A DNA stretch of 64,000 nucleotides from Phymorhynchus buccinoides (lineage: Eukaryota > Mollusca > Gastropoda > Neogastropoda > Raphitomidae), in assembly GCA_017654935.2 (NCBI GenBank), contig CM065691.1:27589937-27653936 (forward strand), written 5' to 3'. Shown one piece after another: positions 10,101 through 18,830 of this stretch (position 1 is its first letter; each line of letters starts with the position of its first letter). The notes below the pieces were generated by a model. It ran no database searches. It worked only from the letters and a program-made list of their open reading frames with translations, and had not been told where the DNA came from. Position numbers and translations under genes: made by a program.

Positions 10101-11176
10101 GTGTCAAACTGAAATTTCTGATAAAATTATGCATTTGAAAACTTCAGACAATTCTCTTTTTAATGATGCTAGAACCATTCTTGCATCTTTTTCCGTTCCA
10201 AAGTTATGAGAATTTAAAATTAGTAGGGTGAGTGTCGGCCATTTTGAGAAAACACAGTCTAAATTCTAGCCAAGGTGAAGAAAATGCATTGACATACTCG
10301 TTTCAAAGCACTTATAAGACCATTTAGAGATCATATCATAAATATGAAAGATAAGATGTTAGAGAACACGAATATACCCATATATCAAAATTGACAACAA
10401 ATAATATTTTTGACTTTGCAAGCCTGTTGTGAGAAACTAGCCCAGTGACTTAATGTCCCTTTCGTGGTGCTGGGTCACATATTTAAGCTGATTCATAGTT
10501 TAAGATAAGTTTGCACTTGTATTCATTGGGTTGTCATAATAGTGAAAATTCAAGCCAACACACTTTTCGCCATCTATATCACAGTTTGGTGTAGGTTTCA
10601 GCAGATTGTTTCATTAAAAAAAAAACTCACCAAGTTAAACGGTTAGAAAAATATCTTAGCATTTCTTCTCCAATGTTTTTTTTTAAACGAGGGGAAGTTA
10701 AGAACAGAATGTCCCTCCGAATTCTGGAATTTTGGGGGTACTATTTCTGGTGGTGTATTAGGGAATATTGAATATTTACTTATTGTTCACAGGATACAAA
10801 CCAGATCAAATACAGAACTGCAGTACATAGCAGTTGTAACTGACTTCTGATCATTGAATTTTGAGAGGTTCTTGGAATGGGGATGGTTGTGGCACCTGGA
10901 CATTAAACATTCGGAGTCGAAGAGAGTGCTAGATTAGAGGAAGCTACCAGAAACTCCAGAAGGCCAGGGAACTATTTGTTTTGAAAGACAACCCCGGCCC
11001 CACACAACCCACACCCTCATCATCCCCAGTGATCCCAGGAAGTTGACATGTAGACAAATGTCTATCTTTTTGGTTGTAGTGAAATGTTTCAGTCATCCAC
11101 AATCATCGTTAAATCGGAATCTTTATTTCCTTTTCAGACTTCCCGACAAAACAAATCCTTTTGCCAGCTGTCTTGA
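115..11176 (+). CDS. ZFAND2B: ZFAND2B/AIRAPL-like AN1 zinc finger and UIM protein, 3' part of gene
   Basis: Seven exons (115-159, 1124-1239, 3901-4011, 5090-5153, 6539-6612, 8070-8163, 11138-11176) join without a phase conflict at GT-AG sites and give about 180 residues ending in TGA. In order they encode an AN1 zinc finger with spacing C-x4-C-x9-C-x2-C-x4-C-x2-H-x5-H-x-C, a segment SRAGAAALSR like the VCP/p97-interacting motif of AIRAPL, two ubiquitin-interacting motifs (cores ALRMAMQAS and DLMLARALAAS), and a C-terminal CQLS CaaX box. This order matches metazoan ZFAND2B, which assists the proteasome and VCP at the ER membrane and is anchored through prenylation. The related ZFAND2A lacks the UIMs and CaaX, so 2B is preferred. 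The first AN1 finger is outside the window. No frameshift or premature stop is seen, so the gene looks functional. Confidence 0.9.
483..1058. mobile_element. 576-bp nonautonomous DNA transposon, CAGGGTTC termini
   Basis: Inverted termini CAGGGTTCATACAG and CAGGGTTCACACAG (13 of 14 identical) bound the element. The flanking direct repeat TATAAA (477-482 and 1059-1064) looks like a target-site duplication. The subterminal regions repeat the phrase GTCTTTGAAAG several times on both sides. There is no transposase. The superfamily is uncertain: CAGGG termini suggest hAT, but the duplication is 6 bp rather than 8 bp. It lies within the intron after exon a. Confidence 0.7.
1124..1239 (+). CDS. ZFAND2B: ZFAND2B-like exon b: rest of AN1 finger
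   Basis: Acceptor TAG at 1121-1123, donor GTATGT at 1240. Thirty-eight codons plus two bases. It completes the AN1 finger with C-x2-C-x4-C-x2-H-x5-H-x-C and ends with VSRAG, the start of the VIM-like segment. The split codon GG|G is completed by exon c. Confidence 0.92.
1673..3631. mobile_element. Long-TIR nonautonomous element, about 1.96 kb
   Basis: The outer arms (about 1673-2025 and 3290-3631) are imperfect inverted copies of each other over roughly 300-350 bp. Matching landmarks include CACTCCAGCCATGCAC (left) against the complement of GTGTATGGCTGGAGTG (right), and GAGTTTAGAAGTGACCAAG against its diverged inverted partner near 3340-3365. Both tips read TTAACTCA. A second copy of the tip phrase occurs near 3194. 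No transposase was seen. An independent TIR element sits inside. Confidence 0.6.
2036..2947. mobile_element. TIR element with TATGTGACCC ends
   Basis: Both ends begin TATGTGACCC and converge again on GGGTCTTAA about 23 bases in, so the inverted termini are about 32 bp. The same terminal phrase recurs in the element at 10082-10482. A minus-strand open frame at 2197-2463 (88 residues, with an acidic DSDDENETDRD patch) lies inside. I do not recognise it, and it could be a transposase remnant or chance. Confidence 0.55.
3632..3868 (+). mobile_element. piggyBac-like MITE, copy 1 (237 bp)
   Basis: The terminal inverted repeat CCCTTTCACCGCCA/TGGCAGCGAAAGGG is flanked by TTAA on both sides (3628-3631, 3869-3872). 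TTAA target duplication and CCC/GGG tips fit the piggyBac superfamily. It ends just 32 bp before the exon c acceptor, so it now forms the branch-point neighbourhood. Confidence 0.8.
3901..4011 (+). CDS. ZFAND2B: ZFAND2B-like exon c: VIM-like motif and linker
   Basis: Acceptor GCAG, donor GTGAGT. Encodes AAALSRTQQ followed by a Gln/Pro/Ser-rich linker. With the last residues of exon b it builds SRAGAAALSR, close to the VCP-interacting segment of AIRAPL (RAGLAAISR). It ends in phase 2 (CA|). Confidence 0.88.
4012..5089 (+). other. Intron between exons c and d
   Basis: 1,078-bp intron. It contains the TTAA MITE copy at 4117-4354; the remainder is AT-rich unique-looking sequence with no other element recognised. 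Confidence 0.65.
4117..4354 (+). mobile_element. piggyBac-like MITE, copy 2
   Basis: Same family and orientation as 3632-3868. The left TTAA is intact at 4113-4116. The right end is decayed (GAAAGGGATAA), so this copy is older. Confidence 0.75.
5090..5153 (+). CDS. ZFAND2B: ZFAND2B-like exon d: linker
   Basis: Acceptor CGACAG, donor GTGAGT. The leading T completes CA|T (His), then 21 codons of hydrophilic linker ending MPGHM, phase 0 at the 3' end. It is accepted because the phase fits both neighbours. Confidence 0.82.
5285..5480 (-). mobile_element. 5'-truncated tRNA-SINE of the 31563-31925 family
   Basis: On the minus strand it matches the last ~190 bp of the full SINE at 31563-31925, including the core CTCTCCAGGTGGGAGCAACC and the tail GTGACTATAAAGTACCTAA. 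A 14-base run of G (5431-5444) interrupts the middle. The tRNA-like head is missing. Confidence 0.75.
6145..6382 (+). mobile_element. piggyBac-like MITE, copy 3
   Basis: Both TTAA flanks are intact (6141-6144, 6383-6386) and the TIRs are CCCTTTCAGCGCCA / TGGCGGTGAAAGGG. Intronic, same orientation as copies 1 and 2. Confidence 0.82.
6539..6612 (+). CDS. ZFAND2B: ZFAND2B-like exon e: first UIM
   Basis: Acceptor TTCAG, donor GTAAGT. Encodes TEEEALRMAMQASMG and a short linker. The acidic cluster, ALxxAxxxS core and spacing fit the ubiquitin-interacting motif consensus. The exon ends CA| and is completed by G of exon f. Confidence 0.9.
6727..6817. repeat. CT / CA / CT microsatellite cluster
   Basis: A short CT run, then about 38 bp of (CA)n, then about 26 bp of (CT)n, all in the intron after exon e. 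Confidence 0.9.
7106..7160. repeat. (CA)n microsatellite
   Basis: Interrupted CA repeat in the e-f intron. Confidence 0.88.
7450..7593. mobile_element. Truncated copy of the TACAGTGGAACC MITE
   Basis: Shares the interior and right end (GGAGGTTCCACTGTA) with the complete copy at 25394-25576, including the phrase TCTTATAATGGGAGGT. The left inverted end is lost. Confidence 0.7.
7598..7682 (-). mobile_element. SINE 3' fragment
   Basis: Minus-strand match to the conserved core and tail of the SINE at 31563-31925, with CTCTCCAGGTGGGAGCAACC and then GTGACTAAAAT. Only about 85 bp remain. Confidence 0.65.
7740..8010 (-). mobile_element. Second tRNA-derived SINE family, near full length
   Basis: Read on the minus strand, the head GGTGGCACAGTGTTAAG resembles an A box. 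About 45 bases later CCCGGGTTTGAATCCGGG resembles a tRNA T-arm/B box (7930-7947). A body with GGATGGGGACTTAAAGC follows. It ends about 60 bp upstream of the exon f acceptor. Confidence 0.65.
8070..8163 (+). CDS. ZFAND2B: ZFAND2B-like exon f: second UIM
   Basis: Acceptor CTCCAG, donor GTGAGG. G plus 31 codons, including EDLMLARALAASEEE, a canonical UIM, then a basic tail RQRNARRPT. Phase 0 at the 3' end. If the donor is not used, translation runs into the intron for six codons and stops at TAG, giving a form without the CaaX box. Confidence 0.92.
8252..8308 (+). CDS. Candidate duplicated UIM half-exon f'
   Basis: Nineteen codons without a stop, from TGT after a CTTAAG acceptor-like site to ACG before GTGAGG. 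Phase 0 at both ends, so inclusion would keep the frame. It encodes CALAASEEEERQRNARRPT, the helix end of the UIM without the EDLML part. The AAG acceptor is weak. It may be a cassette exon or a non-functional copy. Confidence 0.4.
8389..8445 (+). CDS. Candidate duplicated UIM half-exon f''
   Basis: Same structure as 8252-8308, with phase 0 at both ends and a GTGAGC donor. Compared with exon f it has three amino-acid changes (Q to H, A to S, T to M), suggesting weaker constraint. Expression is unknown. Confidence 0.35.
8889..9078. mobile_element. ACTATAAGGCG TIR element, short copy
   Basis: The left end contains TATGGACTATAAGGCG and the right end contains CTTATAG...TTGTCCGTAAAATATG, forming inverted termini. 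This is the same terminal phrase as at 45843-46234 and 48200-48372. Confidence 0.55.
10082..10482. mobile_element. TIR element related to 2036-2947
   Basis: The inverted phrase AAGGGACATTAAGT (left) faces ACTTAATGTCCCTTT (right). The right tip reads GTGCTGGGTCACATA, matching the TATGTGACCC terminus of the 2036 element. The left tip is decayed. Confidence 0.55.
11138..11176 (+). CDS. ZFAND2B: ZFAND2B-like terminal exon g: CaaX box
   Basis: Acceptor TTTTCAG, then 12 codons TSRQNKSFCQLS and TGA. The protein ends CQLS, a CaaX-type prenylation signal with a Ser that favours farnesylation. The vertebrate AIRAPL C-terminus also has Cys at the fourth-last position. The phase-0 junction with exon f supports this exon despite its short length. 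Confidence 0.82.
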   Translation, partial: TSRQNKSFCQLS

Positions 11177-11405
11177 TGCGGTTCATGCTTCACGAATATT
11201 GGCGCCTGGGTTTTGTTGGAATTCTGGAAAACCTGGCAAGAACAGTCTTGTCTAGTCTTCATTAAGCTTAAAGATGGGAATCATGAAAAAATTGTTATAT
11301 GCTCTTCCATTTTTATTTTTTTGTCCAGTTTGTTTGTGCTGATGTGGATCTGAGCAGTGTGTGTGTGTGATCATACAGAAATAAAGAATCTTTGCATTTG
11401 TTTTA
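11177..11405 (+). other. 3' UTR of the ZFAND2B-like gene
   Basis: Non-coding sequence after the TGA, leading to an AATAAA hexamer. The end is approximate. Confidence 0.6.
11380..11385 (+). promoter_or_regulatory. Polyadenylation signal AATAAA
   Basis: Canonical hexamer about 200 bp after the stop codon. A second AATAAA lies near 11430, so the cleavage site could be slightly further. Confidence 0.55.
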
Positions 11406-12550
11406 TCTATATATTTTTATTCTTGTTTTTAATAAACACTTAGACCCTAATGGTAGTGATTTCAAGACTAAACTTGATTATGCAAAAGCTTTATCTTGAA
11501 TCAATTTGGAATGAATGAAGAATTTGTTTAGCGTCCTCCGGCCTGGAACAGGCACATATGAGACATTTCTGAGTAATAAAGATAAGGGGGGATCAATTTG
11601 GACAGGGTTCAACTGTGTTCATTAGTTTATTGTTGCAATGAAAACAGTATTTTAAAACAATTTCACATAAATAAATACTTTTGAAGGCCTTTCAGACAAA
11701 AGAAAACTTATTGATGCATTTCATCTTGTCTTCTTTTGTGTGATTTTCTTATTAATTTTGTGGTTTTGTTTGTGTTTTTCTTGTTGCAATCCTTTGTTTG
11801 TAAACATTTACTTTTTAAGAATGATCATGATCATGTCTGTAAATTATTTGAAGTGTGAAAATAAATTAATATTATGGTACAGTTAGTCTGCAATGGGATT
11901 ATGCATTCCGTTTCACACAAAATGTTGCATTGAATTTTTAATGAAAAATGTTTTCCAAAAACTTACAGTTGTTTTTTATGATGCTCGCAAAAAAAGACAT
12001 TTAACTTTTCGCTTATATATTATGTTTAACTTGAATGCATACTCAATTCCGTTGTATGATATATATTGTAGTGAGTGTTCTCTGAATCGCTGTAAGCAAA
12101 GTTCTTTGCTCAATTAGTCAACGTTTTGTACCATGCCTTTAATTTAATGTTTACGTGTTGTTTTTTAAACCTATACAAATTAATCTGAAGTTGTTTATGT
12201 GTAATTTCAGTGGGCATTTTGAGTGTGTGTGTGTGTGTTAATTTGTGCCTGCTAACGTAATTAAAGTGGTGCTTTTTCAAGCCTGTTTCCATCTCCAGTG
12301 TATTATGTTTGTGGACATGTCTTGATGCTGATATTCAGCTAGGTTTGTACCTTTTCAAACAAGTGTCAATTCCTGTATGTTATTTATGTTATTAGCAAAA
12401 AGTTTACATGTTCCAGGAAATATCTTCTCTCTCAGGTGTTGGTATGTGGCGTGGTTTGGGGTTTTTGTTGTTGTCATTTGGTTGTGTGTTTTTTGTGATA
12501 TCGTCGGTGAAATTCAAAAACCTTGTATCTCAATTTGGGGGGGTTTGAGT
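11406..12550. other. Intergenic, AT-rich, no gene seen
   Basis: No conserved frame was recognised. A short piece near 11529-11566 (CACATATGAGACATTTCTGA) resembles the retroposon family described at 22413-22645. A small GT run lies near 12223. Confidence 0.5.
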
Positions 12551-13112
12551 TACTGTATTTTTCGGATCATTAGGCGCTAAGGCGAATAGGGCGATTTTCA
12601 AGAAAAATCTGAAAAAAATTAAAGTAAAAGGCGCCCTCGTTTATAAGGCAAAAGAAAGTCGAAGTTTGAAGCCTGTACACATCCTATAAACGCTTACTGA
12701 CCACCATTACTGCTGTCATAAACGAGAGTTGGCTCCCTTCTCAAATAATCGAACTTCTGTTTTTGCGACTTCCAGTTGTTGTGTTTGGACTTTTCTTCAC
12801 GAAAACTGGTAGAATTATGGCATTTTAAGCTCTACAACGATGCTTTTTACATCCAATGAAGGGTTGTGGCATCTGTTGGATGATATCTCGGATGATAATA
12901 GGGATTTTGTAGCATTTTAACGTGAGTATTCGTCGTATCGGCGACTCGTTATCATTTTGAATGTTGTGACTCACAATAGACTGTACTGAACACGGCAATC
13001 ATTGCCTCTCTTCTCACGATTTTGTTCACTAATAGGGCGCCCTTGTTTATTAGGCGCATAGGTCGAAATTGGAGAACAAAATATCGCCTTATAGTCCAAA
13101 AATTACAGTAGA
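12551..13112. mobile_element. TIR element, TTACTGTATTTTTCGGA termini
   Basis: The ends TTACTGTATTTTTCGGATC (left) and TCCAAAAATTACAGTA (right) are inverted. Both ends carry the phrases TTAGGCGC and GGCGCCC, related to the ACTATAAGGCGC family. It is about 560 bp without a transposase frame. Confidence 0.6.
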
Positions 13113-13633
13113 TACATATATTCAGCTTTCTAATTTTTCCCACCACCTTCCACCAAAAGCTCGTATCTCTAACAACTTTCTATCTGGGGTAAATAAGGTT
13201 GTGAAAATAAAAGAAAAACACATAAGTCTAAAATTCAGATCTAGTTGAGGACAAAAACCTTGTATCTTCATTCTTTTCAAGTCTAAAAAAATGTTTGGTC
13301 AAAGTAATTTTAACGAAATGCAGGACTAAACTCGCAATGTCTTGAACAACACATTCATCATAGTTAATCAATTGTTGTCAACGCAGTTAATTTTTTTTTT
13401 TTTTTTTTTTCAATTTTTCTCAAAACTACCAAAATTGAGATACGAGGTATTGTATTGGTATTCTTAATGTGTTGGCTACACTGACTGAATGGCTTCAATT
13501 TCCATTGTTTTAAAAGTCAATCATGTGTATGATGTGAAATAAACAAGACTATCTTATTCGGTCATAAAGAACATCATGCGTTTTGGATTATTTGTCCACT
13601 TCTTTGCTTTGTTTATCTCTGAGTGTGCCTGTC
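13113..13633. other. No gene seen
   Basis: AT-rich sequence with a 22-base T run near 13390. Nothing else was recognised. Confidence 0.4.
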
Positions 13634-13645
13634 TTTCTCTCTCTC

Positions 13646-13719
<74 letters not shown>

Positions 13720-13853
13720 GAATTGTGGTCTTTGACCAATATTTAAAGACCCACCACGTCCATGTGTGAAAATCTGCATTTTCACATGTTTTCCATCACT
13801 TAAGAGGGAGAGAGGGAAAATACACATGGATGTGATGGGTCTTTAAGCATTTT

Positions 13854-13917
<64 letters not shown>
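13634..13917. repeat. Two (CT)n arrays separated by 140 bp
   Basis: CT repeats at about 13634-13714 and 13854-13917. The spacer contains the inverted phrase CACATGGATGTG/CGTCCATGTGTG near its two sides, so the flanks of the arrays can pair. Confidence 0.85.
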
Positions 13918-13920
<3 letters not shown>

Positions 13921-15335
13921 ATGATTTGACATTTGATTCCCACAATGTTTTTATTTAATTTAAAATATTTATTTTAAAAAAGACAATAGCACCAAAGTAA
14001 CACAAAACTCCACCAGATAAATTATTCAGATTTACAAGACTGACAGCCTCAGTACTATACTGTGGTATGCTTAAAACTATGATGCTGAGTTCAGTCTGGT
14101 CGGGCATTTATGAAGGAGGATCATTTTGAAGAAAAACAAATCCTCACAAATTGCAAACTTTTACCAAGAGAGACAATTTGAGATTTTATTATTTTTATTT
14201 TTTGCCAAAGACCATCCAACCACATAGACTTCAACACTCGGAAACAACAAAGTAAGATACAATTCAGTCAGAAATATTTTGTCTTTATATTACAAGAAAT
14301 AACTATGCCTGAAAAGATGAAACCCTTTCTGCATCATGGTTACAAATAATGAAATTTAAAAAATAAAAAATAAACCACTTTGAAAGCCAAATGATAATTT
14401 CCTGTATAACATTTTCACCGTCAACATTTCATCAAAATTCGCTCACAACTTTTACTCACAGCATAAAAATGGCATATAGAAACAAACTAAATTTAACACC
14501 AAAAAAATCTGTATCTGAATTACAATTTAGGCACTGCACATTTCAATGGAATGGTTTGCTGGAGACACCAAAACTCTGAATGTTGTTCGAATTCGCTATG
14601 CCAAAAAGCCTGAATATACAAAGAGCTCGCACTCCGCAGCTGACTGAAGTCCTTTTTTTTTTACTCCCACCCTTTCACCTACACTACAGTGTGTGTGTGC
14701 GCGCGCGCGTGAGGACCTTGTGATGTCTCCAAGTCATGCTTTAATTTTAGTTTGATCATTTAGTCTTAATAATTAAAATAATGTTTATAATGTATATAAT
14801 TGACATAATGTTTTTAATGACTAATTTAATGCAATATAATGTTTTGTGTTGTGATCATCTTTTCACTGTACTTCTTGTCTGTTGTTTATTTGTCTGGTGA
14901 CAGCAGCAAAATTTCCTTTTATGCACTGTTTTAAAAGGACAATAAATGATTTGATTGATTGATTGAGCTGAGGATCGTTGTGAACTCACTCACTGCCTAC
15001 AACAACACTAACACTTCCCACTTTTCACCTTCCAGGTGGGAAGTAAGAAAGTCAGCTTCATTCTTTGCAAGGTTTGTAGGCTGCGAAGTTATCACTCTTT
15101 GTAACATTTAGGCTTTTTGGTTATGCCAATCATAAGTCTTTTGAACAATGTTGTTGAACACATGACTCACGGTGGAGGTTTAAAAGAATTAAACTACTGC
15201 TAACACAGTGCAGATAATCGGACAAGAAATTTAGAGCCAAAGCGAGGATGATCCGAGGGCATTATCTCTTGCAAAAGTACCATCCCATTGACTCACAAAC
15301 GGATATATAGGAGTACAAGAGAGAAAGAAAAGAAT
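13918..15335. other. No gene seen
   Basis: AT-rich sequence. At 14940-14966 an AATAAATGATTTGATTGATTGATTGA phrase looks like the 3' tail of a degenerated LINE or SINE, but no body was identified. Confidence 0.4.
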
Positions 15336-15337
15336 GA

Positions 15338-15452
15338 ATGCAATGCCCGGAGGCAGTGCAACACCAGTAAAGTCCCGATCTTTTAACAATACAGATAAGT
15401 GTAGCAGTAACCACGCCTCAATTAAACCTCATCGGCTATGGTACCGCTATAT
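15338..15452 (+). mobile_element. Fragment of the retroposon family at 22413-22645
   Basis: Matches its right half: AATGCCCGGAGGCAGTGCA, CAGTAAAGTCCCGA, ACCACGCCTC and ATCGGCTATGGTACCGC. The left half is missing here. Confidence 0.65.
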
Positions 15453-15585
15453 AATCATGCAGAGAAAGAAAAGTTAAGGCTTTACGGCCTTTCGGCCATG
15501 TGGGGCAGAGAAAGAAAAGAAATAAAGCACGAATTCACAAACGCATTGCAAACCTCTAGAAAGAGAGGCAAGTCGTTTAAAAAAC

Positions 15586-15703
15586 CCAACTCTTTCGCCG
15601 TCAGCAATAGGGTCTTTGGATAACAGGTCCTGATTTGATGCCTTTTAGTGACATGGGTGTTAAACCATTGTGGTGCTAAAATGCGACATTGGCGGTGAAA
15701 GGG
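15586..15703 (-). mobile_element. Internally deleted piggyBac-like MITE
   Basis: Starts with a degraded TIR (CTCTTTCGCCGTCAGC), jumps directly to the interior (AGGTCCTGATTTGATGCC), and ends TTGGCGGTGAAAGGG. About 118 bp remain of the usual ~238. Confidence 0.7.
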
Positions 15704-15867
15704 TAAACAACTTCTCTTAGGCACAATAATAATGCTAAAAAATACATATAAGAAAAGTGGGACGGGTCGAAAAGTCGATCGATATCTTAATTTAATTACT
15801 TGTCCAATTAGCTGATCTTGTGTTATTGAATAGAAAGTGTTAAAAAAAATTTGTTTAAAGGAAGACG

Positions 15868-15915
15868 AAATAAGGCTTAGCGTCCTCTCGGTCCCAAAGG
15901 ACACATATGGGACAT
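15868..15915 (+). mobile_element. 5' tip of the retroposon family at 22413-22645
   Basis: TTAGCGTCCTCTCGGTCCC followed by ACACATATGGGACATT matches the start of the element at 22413. A more diverged match lies at 16426-16460. Confidence 0.5.
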
Positions 15916-16071
15916 TAGCAGGACCAGACCTAAGTTGTTAAGGGGTGGGAGCTAATTCATCGAAGGTGCGAAGCACCAAGACCCCTAGGGGGGTCCGGGG
16001 GCATGCTCCCGCAGAAAATGTTTTAATCCGAGAAGCAAAATAGTGCACTCTGGGCATGAAATAATAATAGT

Positions 16072-16196
16072 ACATTTATATAGCGCTTTACCTCAGATGA
16101 GCCCAAAGCGCTTTACAATCAATTATTTATCAACAAATACGCTTTACCTCAGATGAGCCCAAAGCGCTTTACAATCAATTATTTATCAACAAATAG
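16072..16196. repeat. Tandem duplication of a 54-bp GCGCTTTAC unit
   Basis: A unit with ACGCTTTACCTCAGATGAGC, AAAGCGCTTTACAATC and ATTTATCAACAAATA appears twice head to tail (about 16086-16139 and 16139-16195). The phrase TATAGCGCTTTAC is typical of invertebrate SINE/hairpin repeats. Confidence 0.8.
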
Positions 16197-16324
16197 ACAA
16201 CAAAAACAGCATTCAAGAATGGCACCAACCAGCAAGAACGCATATACAAAGCATATAAACGCATATAAATAAAGGACTAATGCCTTTAGTATAACATAAC
16301 AAAAACTCTCAGCTGTGCAAAAGT

Positions 16325-16384
16325 TCAAACAAAAATGAAAGGACAGTGAAGAGGCCACGTCCTAACTACCTGACCTGACCTGAC
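16325..16384 (+). mobile_element. CR1-like LINE 3' tail
   Basis: GAGGCCACGTCCTAACTACC followed by (TGACC)n resembles the 3' end of the CR1-like element at 42806-44140, which also ends in CTGACC repeats. Only the tail is present, as expected for severe 5' truncation. Confidence 0.5.
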
Positions 16385-16536
16385 CCATTACTGTTCGTAC
16401 CCCTATTGAAAAACGAATATCAATGTTTTACGCCCTATCGGCCAAAGGCCAAATGGAACATTTCTATCACTTTAGTTATTGGGGAAGGGGGGATAAGAGA
16501 AAAAGAACAAAAACATTCTTTCTTTAATGTAACGGG

Positions 16537-16754
16537 TAGGGGAAGACGGGGTAAAAAGCGCGTGGGCGGGTAAGAAGCCCACCCCAATTATCTCATGAAA
16601 TGAAGCAAATTTCAGTCTCATTTTGCCCATGAGACGAGCATTAATGTCTAGCATTCGTCTCATGGGCAAATTTGACTGAAATTTTCTTTATTTCATGAGA
16701 TAATTGGGGTGGGCTTCTTACCCGCCCATGCGCTTTTTACCCCGTCTTCCCCTA
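16537..16754. mobile_element. 218-bp palindromic MITE, copy 1
   Basis: An almost complete palindrome with arms of about 100 bp meeting near GCATTAATGTCTAGCATTCG. Tips TAGGGGAAGACGGGGTAAAA/CCGTCTTCCCCTA. The outer TA on each side fits a Tc1/mariner-type target duplication. No coding capacity. Confidence 0.85.
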
Positions 16755-17064
16755 GTTATTTTATTATTTATATATTTATTTTTGCTTAAGACTGAATTTT
16801 ATCTTGAATAATACGTACCATGGCTCCCACAAAGTACCTATCAACTGGTGGTGCTGATGAGTGCCGCGAGGAAATTTAGCTGCCGCTCGGCGACATGAAT
16901 TGGGTTGTTGTTTTTTAGGGAAAAGGGTCCGGCCCTGAAGGGTTAATAAAATGTTCACTCTTTGCATCAGAAATATTCGCTTCTTTAACTAAAATTAACT
17001 TCTTTCTACCACATCACTATAAATTCGTGTATTTCTTTTATGAAAATCTGTTTTTTATAACTCG
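16755..17064. other. No gene seen between two palindromic MITEs
   Basis: 310 bp of AT-rich sequence. Nothing recognised. Confidence 0.4.
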
Positions 17065-17282
17065 TAGGGGAAGACGGGGTAAAAAGCGCATGGGCGGGTA
17101 AGAAGCCCACCCCAATTATCTCATGAAATGAAGCAAATTTCAGTCTCATTTTGCCCATGAGACGAGCGTTAATGTCTAGCATTCGTCTCATGGGCAAATT
17201 TGACTGAAATTTTCTTTATTTCATGAGATAATTGGGGTGGGCTTCTTACCCGCCCATGCGCTTTTTACCCCGTCTTCCCCTA
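17065..17282. mobile_element. 218-bp palindromic MITE, copy 2
   Basis: Same length and same TA-bounded tips as copy 1, 528 bp away in the same relative frame, differing at only a few positions. Both arms are intact. Confidence 0.87.
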
Positions 17283-17760
17283 GAACAAAATCCAATTTAA
17301 ACATTAAATAAAGGATATTGATTTTCGATTAAAAAAAATAAAAAATATTCCTGAATCTGAAAGTCAATTACATTGACTAACTTAAAAATTTGAAGGAAAA
17401 CTATGTCGGTGGTACCTGACCAAAGGTCGTTAGAATCTGTTGATGGCTTGTTAGTAATGTTGTGTGATTTGTTTAACTCCAAGGTGGAAATTTAAGAAAA
17501 AATGTATATAAGTTTAGAATAGCAACACACGCGCGCGCGCGTGCACACGCACACACACACACGCGCACACATACGCACGCGCACACACGCACACGCACGC
17601 ACACGCACACGCACACACACACACACACAGATGGCTACTCTTCAGACGCTTCAGAAACATTTTTATTGACAATGGCCTAATTACACTACAGTAAACCTGA
17701 GAGAGAGAAAAGAGAGACATCAGATAAGAAGAGAAGAATCACACTTTATTATTATTATTA

Positions 17761-17794
<34 letters not shown>

Positions 17795-18540
17795 TAATAT
17801 AATAGCTAATCCTCATTCAGCCTTGAGAAGTTTTTAAAAAAAAGCTAAGAACAACTCTCTTTAAGGATTAGCCTATTCATAAGCATATTAAACAATGGAA
17901 GGGCCGGAGTGGGGGTGAGAAGTAAATAAGAATTAGAAAGAAAGAAAGAGAAAAAAAGCGATAAGAGGTCAAGGATACTACAGAGGCTGACGCTCGTGAA
18001 AATCATGCTTTACGCAAAACATAATGTTTAAGCTTTGACTCAACCTGTGTATCAGGAATTGTGTTTGTCGTCCCCCATCGTGTGTGTGCTCGCTTCACAC
18101 GTTGCATAGACTATCTTTGAGTGTCTTTGCATGTTGTCAACATTTCTGCTGAACCAGTCGAGTAAGCGAAACCCGTTTGCAACAAGCTGGTCCGCTTTAT
18201 ACCAAACACACTGTGATCTACTTCACTACTACTGTGAATTCGAAGTAAGTGCACACTAAAAGTAGCGTTATCAGCTGGATCTTGGGCTTCTTTTTTAAAC
18301 TCTAAATTTTGTGATTTGATAGGGTACTGACCGAAGGGTGACTGCACTTTGACCGAATCGTCTTTGGTGTTTTGCGTACAAAATGTTAACAGAAACTAAA
18401 GGTAATGTGGTCCGAGTGTTCATGAAACAGTTTGTAGGTCTTCTTGTGTGATACACTATTTTTGTAATATATGTCAATAATTGCCGGTTACGGCAGGTGG
18501 ACATTATTGGTAGAAGAAAAAGAAGTGCTCTCTCTCTCTC
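17283..18540. repeat. Microsatellite-rich stretch, no gene
   Basis: Contains a mixed CA/CG repeat (about 17526-17629), an ATT repeat (about 17738-17793) and AT-rich sequence. Minus-strand open frames near 18111-18504 have no recognisable domains and lack supporting splice context. Confidence 0.6.
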
Positions 18541-18830
18541 TCTCTGCGGTTTGTTTAACGTCTAATTAGGCGTAGCCTCTTATAGACAGTTGAGAAGAAG
18601 TATTAGGGTAGTGACTCTTATATCGACTGCGCGCGCGTGTATGTGTGTACCGCACGTGCGTGCGTGTGTGTGCGCGAGCGCATGTTTGTGTGTGTATCAG
18701 TGCGTGCGCGCGCCTGCTGAGTAGCCTCCCAAAACATATTTCTTCTTTTTCTCTTCTTCCCGTTAGGCAGCCAACATCAGAACGTTGAAGATTCTGCTGC
18801 ACTTGAGGGGGGGGGGGGGGGGGGGGGTAT
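18541..18830. repeat. Dispersed repeat, GT/GC repeat and poly-G tract
   Basis: GTTTAACGTCTAATTAGGCG and GTAGCCTCTTATAGACAGTT (18551-18590) recur at 33027-33068 and 58316-58355. A CG/GT alternating run follows, then about 20 consecutive G at 18808-18827. Confidence 0.7.

Larger units (their letters stand above)
8446..11137 (+). other. Last intron of the ZFAND2B-like gene
   Basis: A 2.7-kb intron if the duplicated half-exons are skipped back to exon f. It contains TIR elements at 8889-9078 and 10082-10482, GT-rich stretches near 9105-9230, and a fragment near 10917-10975 similar to the dispersed repeat at 29410-29670. The remainder shows nothing recognisable. Confidence 0.6.

Noticed and set aside
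15482..15904. 140-residue minus-strand open frame
   Set aside because: It runs through a deleted MITE and a retroposon tip, so it is a composite of repeats by chance.
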